The notes beneath the pieces are model-generated. The model was not told the origin of the DNA, did not search any database, and saw only the letters and a program-made list of their open reading frames with translations. Shown one piece after another: positions 62,766 through 64,000 of a DNA stretch of 64,000 bases; the stretch's first letter is position 1, and each line of letters begins with the position of its first letter. Where the stretch lies: positions 31,529-95,528 of the forward strand of contig JANXNI010000096.1 in the NCBI GenBank assembly GCA_025354165.1. The letters run 5' to 3'. Source of the stretch: Burkholderiales bacterium. GTDB taxonomy: Bacteria; Pseudomonadota; Gammaproteobacteria; Burkholderiales; Casimicrobiaceae. The position numbers were made by a program, and so were the translations under genes.

Positions 62766-63631
62766 TTGCCCGCTCCCAGATTGCTTTTTACAAATTCAAA
62801 GGACGTACCGCCCAGATAAGTCACCGCGCCTTTGTCGCTGGTGTGAACGCTGTCACTTTCGATGAAGTTCACACCGCGCGCGGACAACTGTGCGACCAGC
62901 GCCGTAATATCAGGCGCGCCGAATCCAACACGCGTTAATTTCTCCTGCCACGCCAACACAGCGGCTTGTTCCGGTGGCTCGACCAATTGGAGGTAGAACT
63001 TGCGGCAGGGACTTTCCAGCAGCGTACCTTTCGGCAAAACGCCGAAATATTGCCCTTGTGGCAACACCGTGAAACCAAACAATTCTTTGTAGAAATCGAC
63101 CCATTCTTTCGTACGCGCTTCTTCAATGGCTTGCACGATGCCGAAGAAATGCATACCCGCGATGGCATGCGGTGCTTCGGCGACTGCTGGCAGCTTCTTG
63201 AAGTCCACGTCGTAAATCGAGAACTCTTCATAGCGGTCTACAAAATAGATCACGCTGTCGCCCACCCCCATGATGCCGGGAATGTTCAGTTCCATCGCTC
63301 CCGCGCGCGGGGCGGCATTTCCGGCGTGGTTATCTGAAATTGGCCATGCGCCTTTCTCGATGCAGTGCGAGTACGCGGCGGCGGCGTCCCGCACGCGCAG
63401 CGCAAAAGCTTTGAGACGCGGTGCCTGGGAGTCTTCAGCGCTACTGCCAGCCACCGATGGGTCAGCGTTGACAATCACATTCATGCCTCCCGCGCGGTAG
63501 AGCACGATTTCGCGCGAACGATGGCGCGCCACAGCCGCAAAACCCAGTCGCTCAAGCGCAGCGCCAAATGACTGCGGCTCCAACGTGACGTATTCCACGT
63601 ATTCAATACCGTCAACACCGATTGGGTTCAT
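62762..63631 (-). CDS. 4-hydroxyphenylpyruvate dioxygenase-like VOC protein
   Basis: 289 residues, two VOC modules. The second has G-M-H-F-F-G-I-V with a metal His and a late Glu in G-G-T-S-F-E-F-V, the HPPD ligand pattern. Length and sequence resemble the C-terminal HPPD-like domain of QuiC1 more than a true HPPD. ATG at 63631 is chosen since AAGGA lies nine bases upstream; two longer starts are worse. It heads a three-gene operon with GTGA overlaps. Confidence 0.8.
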   Translation of the reverse strand: MNPIGVDGIEYVEYVTLEPQSFGAALERLGFAAVARHRSREIVLYRAGGMNVIVNADPSVAGSSAEDSQAPRLKAFALRVRDAAAAYSHCIEKGAWPISDNHAGNAAPRAGAMELNIPGIMGVGDSVIYFVDRYEEFSIYDVDFKKLPAVAEAPHAIAGMHFFGIVQAIEEARTKEWVDFYKELFGFTVLPQGQYFGVLPKGTLLESPCRKFYLQLVEPPEQAAVLAWQEKLTRVGFGAPDITALVAQLSARGVNFIESDSVHTSDKGAVTYLGGTSFEFVKSNLGAGK

Positions 63632-63728
63632 CGCGCGCATTCCTTCTACTAGATTCAATATACCTGTCTGAAACCGTATCTACTCTCGCCACGCTACCGT
63701 ATCAAAACCGGGTTAAACAAAAAAACTT

Positions 63729-63755
63729 TGTGCGATTAACGCACATATGTGCGAT
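63729..63755. promoter_or_regulatory. three-repeat operator of the IclR/PcaU/PobR type
   Basis: Direct copy TGTGCGAT at 63729-63736, inverted copy ACGCACA at 63739-63745, and second direct copy TGTGCGAT at 63748-63755. Two half-sites form a palindrome and the third is a direct repeat, the arrangement known for PcaU/PobR operators. It lies in the divergent gap between the HPPD-like and IclR-type genes. Binding is inferred. Confidence 0.7.
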
Positions 63756-63801
63756 AATAGAACATAACTTGAATCACAAGTCAAGCAAAGGCTCTAAAAA
63801 A

Positions 63802-64000
63802 GTGGCTCCACGGTCCCTGCTTAATCTGGCTTTTCCGGGTTCGCTCCCGACGCTATCGGGAAGTCTCATCGCCCCCGAAATGCAAAAAGCCGACATGATC
63901 GATGGGCTGCGCAAAGGGCTGGACGTGATCTGCGCGTTTGACGATGGTACGCCGAAGCTGACGCAAAGCGAGCTGGCACAGCGGCTCGACTTAAGTCGAG
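63802..64000 (+). CDS. IclR-family transcriptional regulator (partial, PcaR/PobR-like)
   Basis: The visible 66 codons contain M-I-D-G-L-R-K-G-L-D-V-I-C-A-F-D and K-L-T-Q-S-E-L-A-Q-R-L-D-L-S-R, the start of an IclR winged helix. These regulators often sense aromatic or hydroaromatic acids and activate or repress divergent genes. The GTG at 63802 is in frame with no stop; an ATG at 63880 is an alternative and neither has a strong ribosome site. The gene runs out of the window. Confidence 0.82.
   Translation, partial: MAPRSLLNLAFPGSLPTLSGSLIAPEMQKADMIDGLRKGLDVICAFDDGTPKLTQSELAQRLDLSR

Noticed and set aside
1..64000. tRNA, rRNA, transposase and integrase genes
   Set aside because: I looked for tRNA-like T-loop sequence and mobile-element proteins and saw none; small divergent ones could be missed without a search.

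Overview
The window looks like a chromosomal segment of a Burkholderiales-type betaproteobacterium. The supporting evidence is a complete aerobic box (benzoyl-CoA epoxidation) locus with a BoxR regulator, two Bug/TctC solute-binding proteins, moderately high GC, and short operons joined by 4-bp ATGA or GTGA overlaps. I see no rRNA, tRNA, CRISPR array, prophage or transposase. One gene enters from the left edge (only its last codons are present), and an IclR-type regulator leaves at the right edge.

Layout. 0.4-12.1 kb: benzoate uptake and activation. A leftward run tctB-tctA-boxC-boxB-boxA-tctC places a tripartite tricarboxylate-type transporter around the benzoyl-CoA epoxidase genes. boxR is divergent from benzoate-CoA ligase (bclA) plus an alpha/beta hydrolase, and TGCA/TGCG repeats lie in both candidate promoter regions. 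12.3-20 kb: a cupin, an acyl-CoA synthetase, an orphan peptide-type binding protein, an EamA permease, an RraA-like aldolase family protein and a second Bug protein. 20.4-30 kb: a membrane-anchored Mrr-like nuclease domain protein, a secreted protein/ECF sigma/ankyrin membrane protein set, an unusual Nramp homologue, a DUF1345 protein, and a ketone-body module (3-hydroxybutyrate dehydrogenase, acetoacetate decarboxylase, patatin). 30-40.5 kb: a striking surface locus of three leftward genes: a bulb-lectin protein, a TPR-secretin lipoprotein with a collagen-like linker, and a 1928-residue propeller plus Ig-like repeat protein. 41-49 kb: a LuxR-type two-component system and a TetR/MFP/RND efflux operon. 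49-54 kb: pcaIJ and pcaF (beta-ketoadipate pathway), a serine beta-lactamase-like hydrolase and a MobA-like nucleotidyltransferase. 54-64 kb: a MATE exporter, a livHMGF + binding-protein ABC transporter, and a three-gene operon (HPPD-like VOC protein, AroE-family dehydrogenase, TIM-barrel 3-dehydroshikimate dehydratase-like protein) divergent from the IclR regulator.

How it fits together. Benzoate (box/bcl) and, probably, quinate/shikimate-type hydroaromatics (63 kb operon) converge on 3-oxoadipate/3-oxoadipyl-CoA, which PcaIJ and PcaF finish to succinyl-CoA and acetyl-CoA. The final box enzymes (such as the BoxD aldehyde dehydrogenase) and protocatechuate ring-cleavage genes are not in this window.

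The most unusual signal is not a gene. A family of six dispersed intergenic 120-bp elements aligns almost without gaps: TCAGCTTTT-type ends, RGGC at offset 33, a central TCGA at offsets 59-62, and (G)CCC at about offset 85. The two 60-bp halves of each element are inverted, diverged copies of one arm, so the whole element can fold as one symmetric hairpin. I do not recognise this family.
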